A DNA stretch of 64,000 nt from Paenibacillus mucilaginosus 3016 (GCF_000250655.1 NC_016935.1:2064001-2128000), one strand, 5' to 3'; positions 31,454 to 40,198 are shown, counted from the first letter of the stretch. Translations and numbers: made by a program. Notes: generated by a model from the letters alone, not told the origin.

Positions 31454-32635
31454 ATGAATCCTACCGCCAGAATGATCATGCTGACCGCTGCGCTCGGGGC
31501 CCTGCTCACGGGATGCAGCGTCAAAGTAGAGGATGCGGTACAGCCGGAGGCCGCCAAGACACCAACCGCTGCGGGGGAGACCGCTGAAGGGGGCCGGGCG
31601 AAGGAGACGAAGCCGGCGCCCAAGGAAACGGCCGGGAAGGAAACGGCTGCGAAGGAAGCGGCGAAGCCCGCCGGGGAGGCCAAGCCTGCCGCCGACGCCA
31701 AGAAGAGCGGATCGGGGGAGGCCCAGCCGAAGGACGCCGCTGCAGGCGCCGATGGTGCCGCTGCGTCCGCGTCCAAGCCGGCGGCCGGCGGCAGCGCGAA
31801 GCCTGACGGCGCAGACGCATCCGCCGGCGCAGCCAAGCCCGCGGACAGCGCGAAGAACGCAGCGCCTGCCCCGCGCAACCCGGCGGCAGCGGCGGTCGGA
31901 AGCGCGGCTTCGAAGCCGGCGCCCGCCCAGGGAACCGGAGACCGCAAGGCGCTCTCATGGTATTACATGAAGAAGCCGAAGGGCCAGGTGCCAAGCTTCC
32001 CGGGAGAGACCAAATCTTATCCCCAAGGCACCAAGGCGCTGTGGGTCGGCACCGGCAAGAAGGTGTACCTGACGATCGATACCGGCGGCCCGCTCGGCGA
32101 CACGAAGCTGCTGATGAAGTCGCTGCGGGATAACAAGGCCAAGGCGAATTTTTTTATCGCAGGCTATAATGTGAAGAAGGATCCCGACTTTGTGCGCCAG
32201 CTCGTGAAGGACGGACACCTGGTGGCCAACCACACGATGACGCACAGCGATATGAACGAGCAGACCGACGAGCAGATTGTCAAGGAGATCAAGGATTACG
32301 AGAAGCTGTACAAGGAAGTGACGGGAGAGAACATTCAGCCCTACTTCCGCTTCCCCTACGGCCGCTATAATATGCACATCCTGAAGACCGTCTCGGACAT
32401 GGGCTATACCTCGGTCTTCTGGTCCACTGCGATGCGGGACTGGGAGCCGCGCAAGAACGGGGCGGAGGATCCTTACAACGACATTATGAATAATCTGCAT
32501 GACGGCAACATCATCCTGATGCACCAGGGCTCGCCGGAGAATATCCAGGCGCTCGACCGCATTATCAAAGAGGTGCGCAAGGCCGGCTACGAGTTCGCAT
32601 TGCTGACCGACATTAAGCCGCCTGCCACGCCATAA
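31454..32635 (+). CDS. Polysaccharide deacetylase-family lipoprotein (PdaA-like)
   Basis: The 393-residue product has a lipoprotein signal (LGALLTGC, lipid Cys ~21), a ~140-residue disordered linker of Ala, Lys and Pro, and a NodB-type domain (~185-390). Visible motifs are VYLTIDTGGP in place of TFDDGP, VANHTMTH (metal His pair), FRFPYGRYN and VFWSTAMRDW, ending IILMHQGS. The VFWS and DW motifs and the length place it near the peptidoglycan deacetylases PdaA/PdaB rather than chitin deacetylases. The second, metal-binding Asp of TFDD is Thr here. AGGAGAGC precedes the ATG. RacE follows 190 bases later. Confidence 0.85.
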   Translation: MNPTARMIMLTAALGALLTGCSVKVEDAVQPEAAKTPTAAGETAEGGRAKETKPAPKETAGKETAAKEAAKPAGEAKPAADAKKSGSGEAQPKDAAAGADGAAASASKPAAGGSAKPDGADASAGAAKPADSAKNAAPAPRNPAAAAVGSAASKPAPAQGTGDRKALSWYYMKKPKGQVPSFPGETKSYPQGTKALWVGTGKKVYLTIDTGGPLGDTKLLMKSLRDNKAKANFFIAGYNVKKDPDFVRQLVKDGHLVANHTMTHSDMNEQTDEQIVKEIKDYEKLYKEVTGENIQPYFRFPYGRYNMHILKTVSDMGYTSVFWSTAMRDWEPRKNGAEDPYNDIMNNLHDGNIILMHQGSPENIQALDRIIKEVRKAGYEFALLTDIKPPATP

Positions 32636-32656
32636 TCCGAGTCATTGTCTTCTCAT

Positions 32657-32687
32657 CCCGCTGTCAGCCGCAGCGGGTTTTCATTTG
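32657..32687 (+). terminator. Terminator of the deacetylase-family gene
   Basis: CCCGCTG at 32657-32663 pairs with CAGCGGG at 32671-32677 and is followed by TTTTCATTT. Confidence 0.75.
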
Positions 32688-32823
32688 TCCCGGGCTTTGG
32701 TACTATGAATAAGCCTGAGGCGGACAACCGCTCAGGTTTGGTACCTTTCTTCCTCTCCCCTCATAAACTAAGGAGAATTCACCGAAGGTTATCACATCCC
32801 AAGATAAAGGAAGCGAAACCCAC

Positions 32824-33633
32824 GTGCAGCAAGCGATTGCCATATTGGATTCAGGGGTCGGCGGTTTGACCGTTGCGAAGGAAGTCATGCGGCAGCTCCC
32901 CCAGGAAAAAATCATCTATTTCGGCGATACGGCGCGAACGCCATATGGTCCGAGAGGTGCCGAGGAAGTGGCCCGCTTCACGCATCAAATTGTCGACTAT
33001 CTGCTGCAGTTCGGGCCCAAAATGATCGTCATCGCCTGCAACACGGCAACGGCGGTGGCGCTGGAGGAGATCCGCGCACGGGTTCCCATTCCGGTCATCG
33101 GGGTGATTCATCCGGGCGCCAGAGCGGCCATCAAGACCACACGCAACCAGATGGTTGGGGTGATCGGAACCGAAGGGACGATCCGCAGCCATGCTTACGA
33201 ACAGGCGCTGCGTCAGATCGCACCGCAGATCGAAGTCGTGAGCCGGGCTTGTCCGTCGCTCGTGCCTCTCGTCGAGAAGGGCGAATTCCGCACGGAGCAT
33301 ACGCGCCATGTCGTCGAAGAATCACTGAGAGAGCTGCGTCTCATCCCCATGGACTGCCTGATCCTCGGCTGTACCCACTACCCCTTCCTGACCGAAGTCA
33401 TCGGGGAAGTGATGGGGCCGGAGGTGACCCTGATCTCTTCGGCGGAAGAGACGGCCAGAGAAATCAGCACGATCCTTTATCATAAAGGCCTGCTGGCAAG
33501 TACGGGAACGATGCCCGTCCACCAGTTCTTCTGCAGCGGGGATCCCCGCATGTTCAAGTCCATCGCGCAGACCTGGCTGAACGAGCAGATCAAGGTGACG
33601 CCCGTCGTTTGGCGCGTGCCGAATATTATTTGA
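32824..33633 (+). CDS. racE: Glutamate racemase
   Basis: This enzyme interconverts L- and D-glutamate for peptidoglycan. The 269-residue product has the family motifs AILDSGVGGLTV, YFGDTARTPYGPR, VIACNTATA (first catalytic Cys) and DCLILGCTHYPFL (second catalytic Cys followed by His). The start is GTG at 32824, with AAGGAAG 9 bases upstream. It lies between a peptidoglycan deacetylase-like gene and a gamma-D-Glu-peptidase-like gene, so three neighbours act on wall chemistry. A GC-rich hairpin at 32712-32738 sits in its leader. Confidence 0.95.
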   Translation: MQQAIAILDSGVGGLTVAKEVMRQLPQEKIIYFGDTARTPYGPRGAEEVARFTHQIVDYLLQFGPKMIVIACNTATAVALEEIRARVPIPVIGVIHPGARAAIKTTRNQMVGVIGTEGTIRSHAYEQALRQIAPQIEVVSRACPSLVPLVEKGEFRTEHTRHVVEESLRELRLIPMDCLILGCTHYPFLTEVIGEVMGPEVTLISSAEETAREISTILYHKGLLASTGTMPVHQFFCSGDPRMFKSIAQTWLNEQIKVTPVVWRVPNII

Positions 33634-33720
33634 CCGGGGCGCATACACATGAGGAAGCCATGACATCTGGCAGGCTTGTCAAACGACCGCCGTCATCCGG
33701 CGGTGATGGAGGGCTGCGGC

Positions 33721-34119
33721 ATGACATTTCCTTATGTGGTGCGGCGCGGAGATACGCTTGGCCGGATCTCCGCGAGGTACGGGACAGACCCGGCCTCGCT
33801 CTGCGGGGCGAACCCGCAGCTTGGCGAAGGCGGGGTGCTGTCCCCGGGCCAAGTGATTCAGATCCCCGTCCGTCCGGTGAAGGGGGTACGCGGTGCAGGC
33901 GGGAGATACGTATGCCGGCGTGGCGGCCCGCTTCCGGCTGACGGTGGAGGAGCTGACCGCCTCCAACCCGGAGGCGGACCCCCGGCGGCTGCGGATCGGA
34001 CAAACACTGATCATTCCCCAAGCGGGTCCGGTATCCGCAGTGGACTGCGGAAGACCCTACGGCTATACGGAGATGATGGAGGATCTGTCGCTCCTCGGCC
34101 GGATGCATCCTTTCCTTGA
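33721..34119 (+). pseudogene. N-terminal LysM part of the M14 peptidase, out of frame
   Basis: The frame from ATG 33721 (GGAGG 8 bases upstream) encodes a good LysM repeat: YVVRRGDTLGRISARYGTD...LSPGQVIQIPV (~residues 4-50). After a run of five G at 33879-33883 the frame turns to meaningless Gly/Ala-rich text and ends at 34119. The second LysM and the peptidase are read in the +1 frame from about 33884. Removing one G would join them into one ~400-residue protein, so this is the 5' part of a broken or mis-sequenced gene. Confidence 0.75.
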
Positions 34120-34924
34120 GATCACTTCCCTAGGCCGCAGCGTCATGGGCCGGGAGATCCCGCTCGTGAGAATCGGCAGCGGGCCGAAGGAAGTGCATTA
34201 TAACGCCTCCTTTCATGCCAACGAATGGATCACCTCCCTGCTGCTGATGCGGTTCTTGGAGGCGTATGCCGGCGCTTATGCGGACGGCCTGACGCTGCAG
34301 GGGCAGGAGGTTCGGACAATGCTCCAAAGCACGACCCTGTGGCTGGTCCCCATGGTCAATCCGGACGGCGTGGAGCTCGTGCTCCGCGGGGCGGCGCCGG
34401 ATCATCCTTACTACAGCGAGCTGCTGGAGTACAACGGCGGCTCCTGCGACTTCTCGGGCTGGAAGGCGAATATCCGGGGAGTCGATCTCAACGACCAGTT
34501 CCCCGCCCACTGGGAGGCGGAACGCGATCGGCGCGACGTGCCCGGACCGGGTCCGCGGGATTACACGGGAGCCGCGCCGCTGACGGAGCCCGAGGCGGCC
34601 GCCATGGCCGCGTTCACCCGCAGCCGGCCGCTGGCTCTCGTGATGGCCTTCCACACGCAGGGCCGGGAGCTCTACTGGAATTACCGGGACCTGGAGCCGC
34701 CGGAGGCCGAAGCGCTCGCGGAGCGGCTCGCGCTGTGCAGCGGGTACCGCGCCGTGAAGCTGACCGGCAGCGACGCCGGCTACAAGGACTGGTTCATCCA
34801 GGAGTTCCGCAGGCCGGGCTTCACGATCGAAGCGGGCTTCGGCGTCAACCCGCTGCCGCTGTCCCAGTTCCCGCGCATCTATGACGAGCTGCTGCCGCTG
34901 ATGCTCGAGGGACTGAGGCTGTAA
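33893..34924 (+). CDS. LysM-M14 peptidase (gamma-D-glutamyl-L-diamino acid endopeptidase type)
   Basis: The frame starts inside the second LysM repeat (VQAGDTYAGVAARFRLTVEEL...IGQTLIIPQ) and continues into a zinc carboxypeptidase domain (~60-340). Zinc ligands are in FHANEW, the third His lies in MAFHTQGRELYW, and FTIEAGFG holds the catalytic Glu; VNPDGVEL is also typical. Two LysM repeats plus M14 is the architecture of Lysinibacillus endopeptidase I, which cuts the gamma-D-Glu-diamino-acid bond of wall peptides. No ribosome-binding site precedes 33893, as expected if the real start is 33721. Confidence 0.88.
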   Translation: MQAGDTYAGVAARFRLTVEELTASNPEADPRRLRIGQTLIIPQAGPVSAVDCGRPYGYTEMMEDLSLLGRMHPFLEITSLGRSVMGREIPLVRIGSGPKEVHYNASFHANEWITSLLLMRFLEAYAGAYADGLTLQGQEVRTMLQSTTLWLVPMVNPDGVELVLRGAAPDHPYYSELLEYNGGSCDFSGWKANIRGVDLNDQFPAHWEAERDRRDVPGPGPRDYTGAAPLTEPEAAAMAAFTRSRPLALVMAFHTQGRELYWNYRDLEPPEAEALAERLALCSGYRAVKLTGSDAGYKDWFIQEFRRPGFTIEAGFGVNPLPLSQFPRIYDELLPLMLEGLRL

Positions 34925-34939
34925 GCGGAAGCCGGACAC

Positions 34940-34988
34940 AAGAAGAGCCGCCTTTCCCCCACACCGAGGGGAAGGGCGGCTCTTTGTT
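34940..34988. terminator. Bidirectional terminator between the M14 and GH130 genes
   Basis: AAGAGCCGCC at 34943-34952 pairs with GGCGGCTCTT at 34975-34984; T-rich sequence flanks it on both strands. Confidence 0.85.
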
Positions 34989-35000
34989 ATTCATTCGAAG

Positions 35001-36011
35001 CTATCCCTTCGGTCCACCCTCGAGGCACAGCTTCACCAGGTCGTCGACGTGGGCGGCAGCCACGCATTCCACCGTATCGGCGGCGCCGTAATAGATCTTC
35101 ACCTCGCCGTCGTCCTCAAGCACCATGCCGCCGGGGAAGATCACCTGGGTGCGGAAGCCCTCCTCCGCTTCGTACGGGGCTTCCGGCGCGAGCAGCGGCT
35201 GCCGGTAGAGGCCGATAACGCGGCTCGGGTCCTCCAGGTCGAGCAGGGCAAGCCCCGCGCAGTAGCGCTTCTTCCACGCAGGCTCCCAGCCGTTCTTGCC
35301 CCGCGCGGGGTCGATGTCCACGCTGTGGATGGCGGCAAGCCAGCCCTTCGAAGTCTTGACCGGCGGCGCACCGGGGCCGATCTTGTCATTGGCGTACGGC
35401 AGGTCCTCGACGCCCAGCAGCAGCTTCGCGTTCCCCCAATACTTCAGATCCGGGGAGTCCGAGACCCAGATGTCGAACCGGTCGCGCCCCCGGCTGTACA
35501 CGGGCATGGGACGCTCGAGGCGGACATAATGGCTGCCGATCCGTTCCGGGAAGAGCACCATGTTCCTGTTGTCCGGCACGGACATGCTGAGCACCTCAAA
35601 ACGCTCGAAGTCGTCCGTGACGGCAATGCCGCCGCGGATGCCGTGCTTCGTATCCACCGCGAAGCACATGAAGCAGCGGCCGTCGATAACGGTCAGCCGG
35701 GGATCGTACGTGCGGATGATCTCTTCGTCCGTGAGGCCGAAGCACGGGCCGGGCTGTACGTCCCAGTGGATGCCGTCGGAGCTGTAGGCGAGTCCGAGGT
35801 TCGTCGTGTGGCTCGGCAGCAGGGTCTTCGATTCGGCATCGCCGTAATCGCAGCGGAATACCATAACGTAGCGGCCTTGGTACTTGGTTACGCCGGCATT
35901 GAAGACGAGGGCCGGCGCGTAGGGCACGTCGGAAGGCTTCAGAACCGGATTGGCCGGGTGGCGCCGCATGATCTTCGCGGAAGACAGCGGGCCGATCAGG
36001 GGCAGAGTCAT
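35001..36011 (-). CDS. Glycoside hydrolase family 130 protein
   Basis: GH130 enzymes are mainly inverting phosphorylases of beta-1,4-mannosides. The 336-residue product is a five-bladed beta-propeller with NPVLKPSDVPY near the N-terminus, VFNAGVTKYQGRYVMVFR, TYDPRLTVIDGRCFMCFAVD (Asp catalytic region), IGPGAPPVKTSKGWLAAIHS and KIYYGAADTVECVA at the end. AAGGAGACC precedes the ATG by 9 bases. It is divergent from an AraC regulator at 36155, which probably controls it. No signal peptide is seen, so its sugar must be imported. Confidence 0.9.
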   Translation of the reverse strand: MTLPLIGPLSSAKIMRRHPANPVLKPSDVPYAPALVFNAGVTKYQGRYVMVFRCDYGDAESKTLLPSHTTNLGLAYSSDGIHWDVQPGPCFGLTDEEIIRTYDPRLTVIDGRCFMCFAVDTKHGIRGGIAVTDDFERFEVLSMSVPDNRNMVLFPERIGSHYVRLERPMPVYSRGRDRFDIWVSDSPDLKYWGNAKLLLGVEDLPYANDKIGPGAPPVKTSKGWLAAIHSVDIDPARGKNGWEPAWKKRYCAGLALLDLEDPSRVIGLYRQPLLAPEAPYEAEEGFRTQVIFPGGMVLEDDGEVKIYYGAADTVECVAAAHVDDLVKLCLEGGPKG

Positions 36012-36154
36012 CGGGTCGGTCTCCTTTTTATGGGAATAAAGGATTGAGGATCGGATACGCTTTCATGATAAAATAAATACAGGCACGGACCATCCCAGTA
36101 TTTCTCAAAAGAGTCTCATTCTATCGCGGCATGCGGCCAAGGAGGCGGGGCAAG

Positions 36155-37069
36155 GTGACGGTGTTTCCCGAGAGCAAGCACCTGGCGGATTATCCGTTCA
36201 TAGAGGCGGGGTTTCCTTTTCATATCTCCCTTAACGAGATCCGGGGGCGCTTTCCGGCCCACCGGCACGACTTTCTGGAGTTCTCCCTGGTGCTGGGAGG
36301 CGAAGGCACCGAGACGGTCAACGGAAGAACACATAGGATGGAGCCGGGCGTCTTCACCTTCCTCCTGCCTTACCAGGTGCATGAGATCTCGGCCCGGTCC
36401 GAGGGGGGACTGAAGCTCTTCAACTGCATGTTCGACCTGAGCCTCCTGCTGCCCGCCTTCCGTGAAGAGGAGTCGTTGTCGGCCCTGCTGTTCAGCGAGG
36501 CGGAGCAGGCGCCTTATGTCAGGCTGGAAGGAGAGGACCGGAGCCGGATGGAAGCGCTCGTGCGGGAGATGTTCGAGGAATACCGCGGCTGCGGCGAGGG
36601 CAGGGCGTTCCTCCTCAAGCTGAAGCTTGCCGAGGTGCTGCTGCGTCTGCAGCGGGCCAGGGCCGGCGGCGGGCGTGTGAAACAGGCTCTGCCGGGTCCG
36701 GAATCTTCCGAGGAAGCGGCCGTCTGGCAGGTCATCCACTACATTCACTCGCACTACAGGGAGGAGCTGCAGCTGGGGAGTCTGGCGGATCGCTTCGGCT
36801 ACCGGCCTTCGCGTCTCAGCGAGGCGATCAAGCGGCAGGCCGGTCTGCCGTTCGTCAAGCTCCTTCAGGAGGTGAGGCTGCGGCACGCCTGCTCGCTGCT
36901 GGCTTCCACCGATATGCGCACGCTGGACATCGCGCTGGAAGCCGGCTTCGGGTCGTTCCAGACCTTCAGCCGGCTGTTTCGCGAGCACAAGGGCATGACT
37001 CCTGGGGAGTACCGCCGGCTGGCAGAGCAATCCCGCCATCGTGCTCCTGCCGGCGGAGTGGGAAGCTAG
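36155..37069 (+). CDS. AraC-family transcriptional regulator
   Basis: This is a 304-residue regulator. The GTG at 36155 is preferred because GGAGG lies 9 bases upstream, while the in-frame ATG at 36131 has no ribosome-binding site. The N-terminal cupin part has HRHDFLEFSLVLGGEGTE and PGVFTFLLPYQVHEI; the C-terminal double helix-turn-helix (~200-300) has LADRFGYRPSRLSEAIKRQAG and ALEAGFGSFQTFSRLFREHKGMTPGEYRR. It is divergent from the GH130 gene, the likely target. Confidence 0.88.
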   Translation: MTVFPESKHLADYPFIEAGFPFHISLNEIRGRFPAHRHDFLEFSLVLGGEGTETVNGRTHRMEPGVFTFLLPYQVHEISARSEGGLKLFNCMFDLSLLLPAFREEESLSALLFSEAEQAPYVRLEGEDRSRMEALVREMFEEYRGCGEGRAFLLKLKLAEVLLRLQRARAGGGRVKQALPGPESSEEAAVWQVIHYIHSHYREELQLGSLADRFGYRPSRLSEAIKRQAGLPFVKLLQEVRLRHACSLLASTDMRTLDIALEAGFGSFQTFSRLFREHKGMTPGEYRRLAEQSRHRAPAGGVGS

Positions 37070-37282
37070 CAGCCGGCTATGCCTCCGCATACGGGAAGCG
37101 GGACGTCGTCCTTCACCCACGGCATGGCCTGCAGCGTGAAACGAATGCGGGCCGCTCACGTACATTCTATCAGGAAGCCTGTCAGGAGAGGGACGCCGCT
37201 TTTTTTCGGAAACCGGCGGAACTCCGGTATACTGGGAGGTGAAACCGCAGCCCAGCCCGCTTCCCCAAGGAGGTTAGTGTAT

Positions 37283-37510
37283 ATGTGGAACCGATTGTTA
37301 TCGATGCGCCGGTGGGGACATGTCTTCCGCCGGATCGTGCCGCTCCTGCGCTCCCCGCGAGTCCCGCTCCGGGAGAAGCTGCTCTTTGCCGTCCCGGTGC
37401 TCCTCTACTGGATAGCGCCGGATCTGCTGAACTTTTTGCCGGTGGACGATGTGGCCGTAACGCTGCTGCTCATGAACTGGTTTACGGAGAGGGCGGAACG
37501 GTACCTGTAA
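37283..37510 (+). CDS. YkvA-like (DUF1232) small membrane protein, 75 aa
   Basis: This short protein starts at ATG 37283 behind AAGGAGG with 8-base spacing. It has a basic N-terminus, then PLREKLLFAVPVLLYWIAPDLLNFLPVDDVAV, the DUF1232 signature (a Pro-Asp-containing membrane hairpin followed by an acidic turn), and a charged end. A bidirectional terminator follows. The role of this family is unknown. Confidence 0.75.
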   Translation: MWNRLLSMRRWGHVFRRIVPLLRSPRVPLREKLLFAVPVLLYWIAPDLLNFLPVDDVAVTLLLMNWFTERAERYL

Positions 37511-37555
37511 CGGCTGCCGTGAGGGGCGAGACGCACTCGCACCCTGATACCAAGC

Positions 37556-37592
37556 AAAAGGAGGACTCCCAGACGGAGTCCTCCTATTTTTG
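37556..37592. terminator. Bidirectional terminator
   Basis: An AGGAGGACTCC / GGAGTCCTCCT stem is followed by ATTTTT on the plus strand and TTTTGC on the minus strand. It serves both the DUF1232 gene and the AI-2E-type permease gene. Confidence 0.88.
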
Positions 37593-37629
37593 CCGGACCT
37601 TTGGGGTCCCGGCCAAACCATTGCTGCGG

Positions 37630-38739
37630 TTACAGCGGATTCGGGCGCTCCGGCTCGTATTCCTCGGCCGGCATGCGGATCCACTTTTTGAGATAGCCCT
37701 GTTCGTAGAGTGCCTTGATCAGGATGATCAGCACCGGCGAGAGGATCAGTCCCGCCACACCGAACAGGGAGAGCGAGATGATCATGAACGACAGCATCGT
37801 GAACGCCGAGACGCCGAGCGAGTCGCCGGTGATCTTGGGCTCGAGAATCTGCCTTACCCCGATGACGACAGCCAGGAGCACGGCGAGCGAGATGGCCAGC
37901 GTCGTCTGCTTCACGATGAGCAGGTAGATGATCCACGGGATGAAGAGCGTCGCCACGCCGAGCAGCGGCAGCACGTCGAAGACCGCTGCAAGCAGGGCCA
38001 CGGAGAAGGCGTTGTTCACTCCGAGAATCAGCAGGGTAACAAAAATGACGATGAACGTGATGGAGATCAGCTTGGCCTGTGCTTTCAGATACGTCACGAT
38101 GCCGATCAGCACGTTCACCCGGAGGAAATGGAAGACCTTCAGGAACGTTTTCGGCGTTTTCTCCGCGGCCGCCCGCTTCCAGGATTGGATCTCTATACTT
38201 AGGAAATAGGCCAGAATGATCCCGATCACGAAATTGACGACGAACGTGGAGAAGGAGGTCAGCATGACGAAGGTGCTCGTCAGGAAGTTCCTTGCGTACT
38301 GGGTCACTTTCGCTGTAATCTCCGTTGAGAACTCCTTGGCCCGGTTGATCAGGTCCTGTGTCGGCAGCGGCCCGAGACTCTCCTGCAGCTGGTCGGTCCG
38401 CTCGATGATCTCCCGTTCCAGGACGGCGGCGTATTCCGGCAGCTTGTCCTTCAGGTTGATGATCTGGGAGGTGAAGATCATCCCGACCCCGGTGATGGCG
38501 CTCAGGATTACAAGCACGAAGACCAGCGTCGATAGTGCGGAGGCGATCGATTTCTTCATTCCCTTGCGGTGCAGGGCGCGGGCCAGCGGCTCGATGATGA
38601 GATAGATCACGAAGGCCATGAAGATCGGCGTGGCGATCCGGTACAGGTAGCTGAAGGCAGACATGAAGAGGTAGACCGTCAGGACGAGCAGCCCGATGTC
38701 GATCGCCGTTTTATAATATTTGCGGTAAAAAGAGATCAT
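37630..38739 (-). CDS. AI-2E family (PerM/YtvI-type) transporter
   Basis: This is a 369-residue permease with about eight membrane segments, including two near the N-terminus, a periplasmic-type helical loop (~95-160), and the conserved VFDVLPLLGVATLFIPW and ILEPKITGDSLGVSAFTMLSFMIISL near the C-terminus. The family includes AI-2 exporters, Na+/H+ antiporters and the sporulation protein YtvI; sequence alone does not decide. It lies 32 bases after the HxlR regulator gene, so the two may form one unit. Confidence 0.88.
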   Translation of the reverse strand: MISFYRKYYKTAIDIGLLVLTVYLFMSAFSYLYRIATPIFMAFVIYLIIEPLARALHRKGMKKSIASALSTLVFVLVILSAITGVGMIFTSQIINLKDKLPEYAAVLEREIIERTDQLQESLGPLPTQDLINRAKEFSTEITAKVTQYARNFLTSTFVMLTSFSTFVVNFVIGIILAYFLSIEIQSWKRAAAEKTPKTFLKVFHFLRVNVLIGIVTYLKAQAKLISITFIVIFVTLLILGVNNAFSVALLAAVFDVLPLLGVATLFIPWIIYLLIVKQTTLAISLAVLLAVVIGVRQILEPKITGDSLGVSAFTMLSFMIISLSLFGVAGLILSPVLIILIKALYEQGYLKKWIRMPAEEYEPERPNPL

Positions 38740-38771
38740 GCGTTATGTCACCTCGGATTAGCGGGTTCGGG

Positions 38772-39137
38772 TCAGCACCACTTGGCGGCCCACAGCTTCA
38801 TTTCTTTGATCATCTGGTGCAGGTCCTCGCCCTTCGGGGTCAGCGAATACTCGACGGTCACCGGGACGGTCGGGTAGGCGGTCCTCTCCAGTACGCCGTA
38901 TTCCTCGAGGTGGCGCAGCGTGTCCGTCAGGGACTTGGGGGACACGGATTGGATGCTGCGCTGGAGCTCGCCGAACCGCTTTTTGCCGCAGAATAATTCA
39001 CGGATCACCAGGAAGGACCACTTGCCTCCGATGACGTCCAGGGCTTTTTCAATCGAGCATTCCACGTTCTCAGGGCTCTTCGGTATGTAATTGCTGGCTA
39101 CCTTGGGGGAAGCCGTTTCTCTCTCATGTAAGGTCAT
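38772..39137 (-). CDS. HxlR-family transcriptional regulator
   Basis: This is a 121-residue winged-helix regulator. The family signature CSIEKALDVIGGKWSFLVIRELFCGKKRFGELQRSI starts near residue 27, followed by SPKSLTDTLRHLEEYGVLER and YSLTPKGEDL. The Cys at the start of the motif is the usual redox/electrophile sensing residue. GAGGAG lies close to the ATG at 39137; the longer frame to 39704 is antisense to the next gene. It is upstream of the AI-2E-type permease in the same direction. Confidence 0.88.
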   Translation of the reverse strand: MTLHERETASPKVASNYIPKSPENVECSIEKALDVIGGKWSFLVIRELFCGKKRFGELQRSIQSVSPKSLTDTLRHLEEYGVLERTAYPTVPVTVEYSLTPKGEDLHQMIKEMKLWAAKWC

Positions 39138-39404
39138 GTTCTCCTCGTCAGCCTCGCTTTCGGTGGATTGGGGCGGCCGGTTACGTCGGGGTAAGCAGCT
39201 ATCCTGTGGATATGAATGGCTGCGGACGACCGCTACTTTCCATAGTAGTGCAGAAGCCTTCAAATGGCAAATAAGGGGGAGCTGGGAAAAAGCGGCGCCG
39301 CGCGGGGCTGTTCTTTGGCGATTCCGGGGGAAGAATGGTTGCTTTCCCGGCACCGATTGCGTACAATGAATTGAAAACCGTACAAGTAGGAGATGGACCT
39401 CATA

Positions 39405-39707
39405 ATGAACGTCAAAATTTCGCGCAACGCCGCTAAAGTGCTTCAGACCGAACTGCAGCAGGAAGAAAATAAAGAACTCAAGCTCCGCGTCTATATCACG
39501 CACTCCCACGGCGACCATGCCCACTACGGCATGGCGATGGACACGCCTACGGAAGACGATGTGGTTGTGTCGACAGATAAAGGCATCGATGTTATCCTGA
39601 AGAAGGACGAGCCTCTCCTCGACGGAATCCGGATCGACTATTTCTATGTTCCGGAAGAAGGCTTCGCCGTAACGAATCCGAGCAAAGGCAACCACGGCGA
39701 CCACTAA
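39405..39707 (+). CDS. HesB/IscA-like protein lacking the metal-binding cysteines
   Basis: This 100-residue protein has the HesB-like fold pattern: NVKISRNAAKVLQTEL, LRVYITHSHGDHAHYGMAMD and DGIRIDYFYVPEEGFAVTNPS. Canonical A-type Fe-S carriers have three Cys; here none is present, and several His occur instead (THSHGDHAHYG, GNHGDH). ATG 39405 is favoured over 39393 because the GGAG site is too close to 39393. The DUF1450 gene follows 38 bases later. It may bind metal through His or serve a structural role. Confidence 0.78.
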   Translation: MNVKISRNAAKVLQTELQQEENKELKLRVYITHSHGDHAHYGMAMDTPTEDDVVVSTDKGIDVILKKDEPLLDGIRIDYFYVPEEGFAVTNPSKGNHGDH

Positions 39708-39745
39708 GAAAGGGTTCGTGCTTGGAATAGAAAGGAATTGCCCGC

Positions 39746-39973
39746 ATGGCCAATGATATCCGGGTTTGCGACAAATGCAAGCATATGCGCATGAAGACCG
39801 CGCTTCCGAAGCTGCAGAAGCTGGCGCCGGACGCCGAGATCAAGGTGGGATGCAAGTCCTACTGCGGTCCGTGCTCCCGCTTTGCCTTCATCTTCGTGAA
39901 CGGCCGGTATGTTACCGGCAAGACCGAGGATGAGGCGATCGAGAAGGCCGCCAAGTATATAAAGAAATCCTGA
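39746..39973 (+). CDS. DUF1450 (YuzB-like) protein
   Basis: This is a 75-residue protein with two Cys pairs, VCDKCKHM near the start and VGCKSYCGPCSRFAF in the middle, and FVNGRYVTGKTEDEAIEKAAKYI at the end. It matches the DUF1450/YuzB family, small thioredoxin-like Fe-S or zinc proteins of unknown role in Bacillales. AGAAAGG precedes the ATG. It is probably co-transcribed with the HesB-like gene and is followed by a terminator. Confidence 0.9.
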   Translation: MANDIRVCDKCKHMRMKTALPKLQKLAPDAEIKVGCKSYCGPCSRFAFIFVNGRYVTGKTEDEAIEKAAKYIKKS

Positions 39974-40016
39974 ATGCGCACCTGGGTGCTGCATACAGCA
40001 CAGCGGGGAGCTCATC

Positions 40017-40066
40017 GCTCCGCCCTAAGCCCTTGTCTTCCCTGACCGGAAGGCGGGGCTTTTTTG
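40017..40066 (+). terminator. Terminator after the DUF1450 gene
   Basis: GCTCCGCC at 40017-40024 pairs with GGCGGGGC at 40052-40059 (one G-U) and is followed by TTTTTT. Confidence 0.8.
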
Positions 40067-40198
40067 CTTGGATGGCGGATGCCAAACTTTATGATATCTT
40101 CACATGCCCTTTACATGGTCGAAACAATGCGGATTTATGCTGAAGAGCAGTGAATTCGAGGTGAGTTCGACCAGTACCGGTGACGGAGGAGCATGAAG

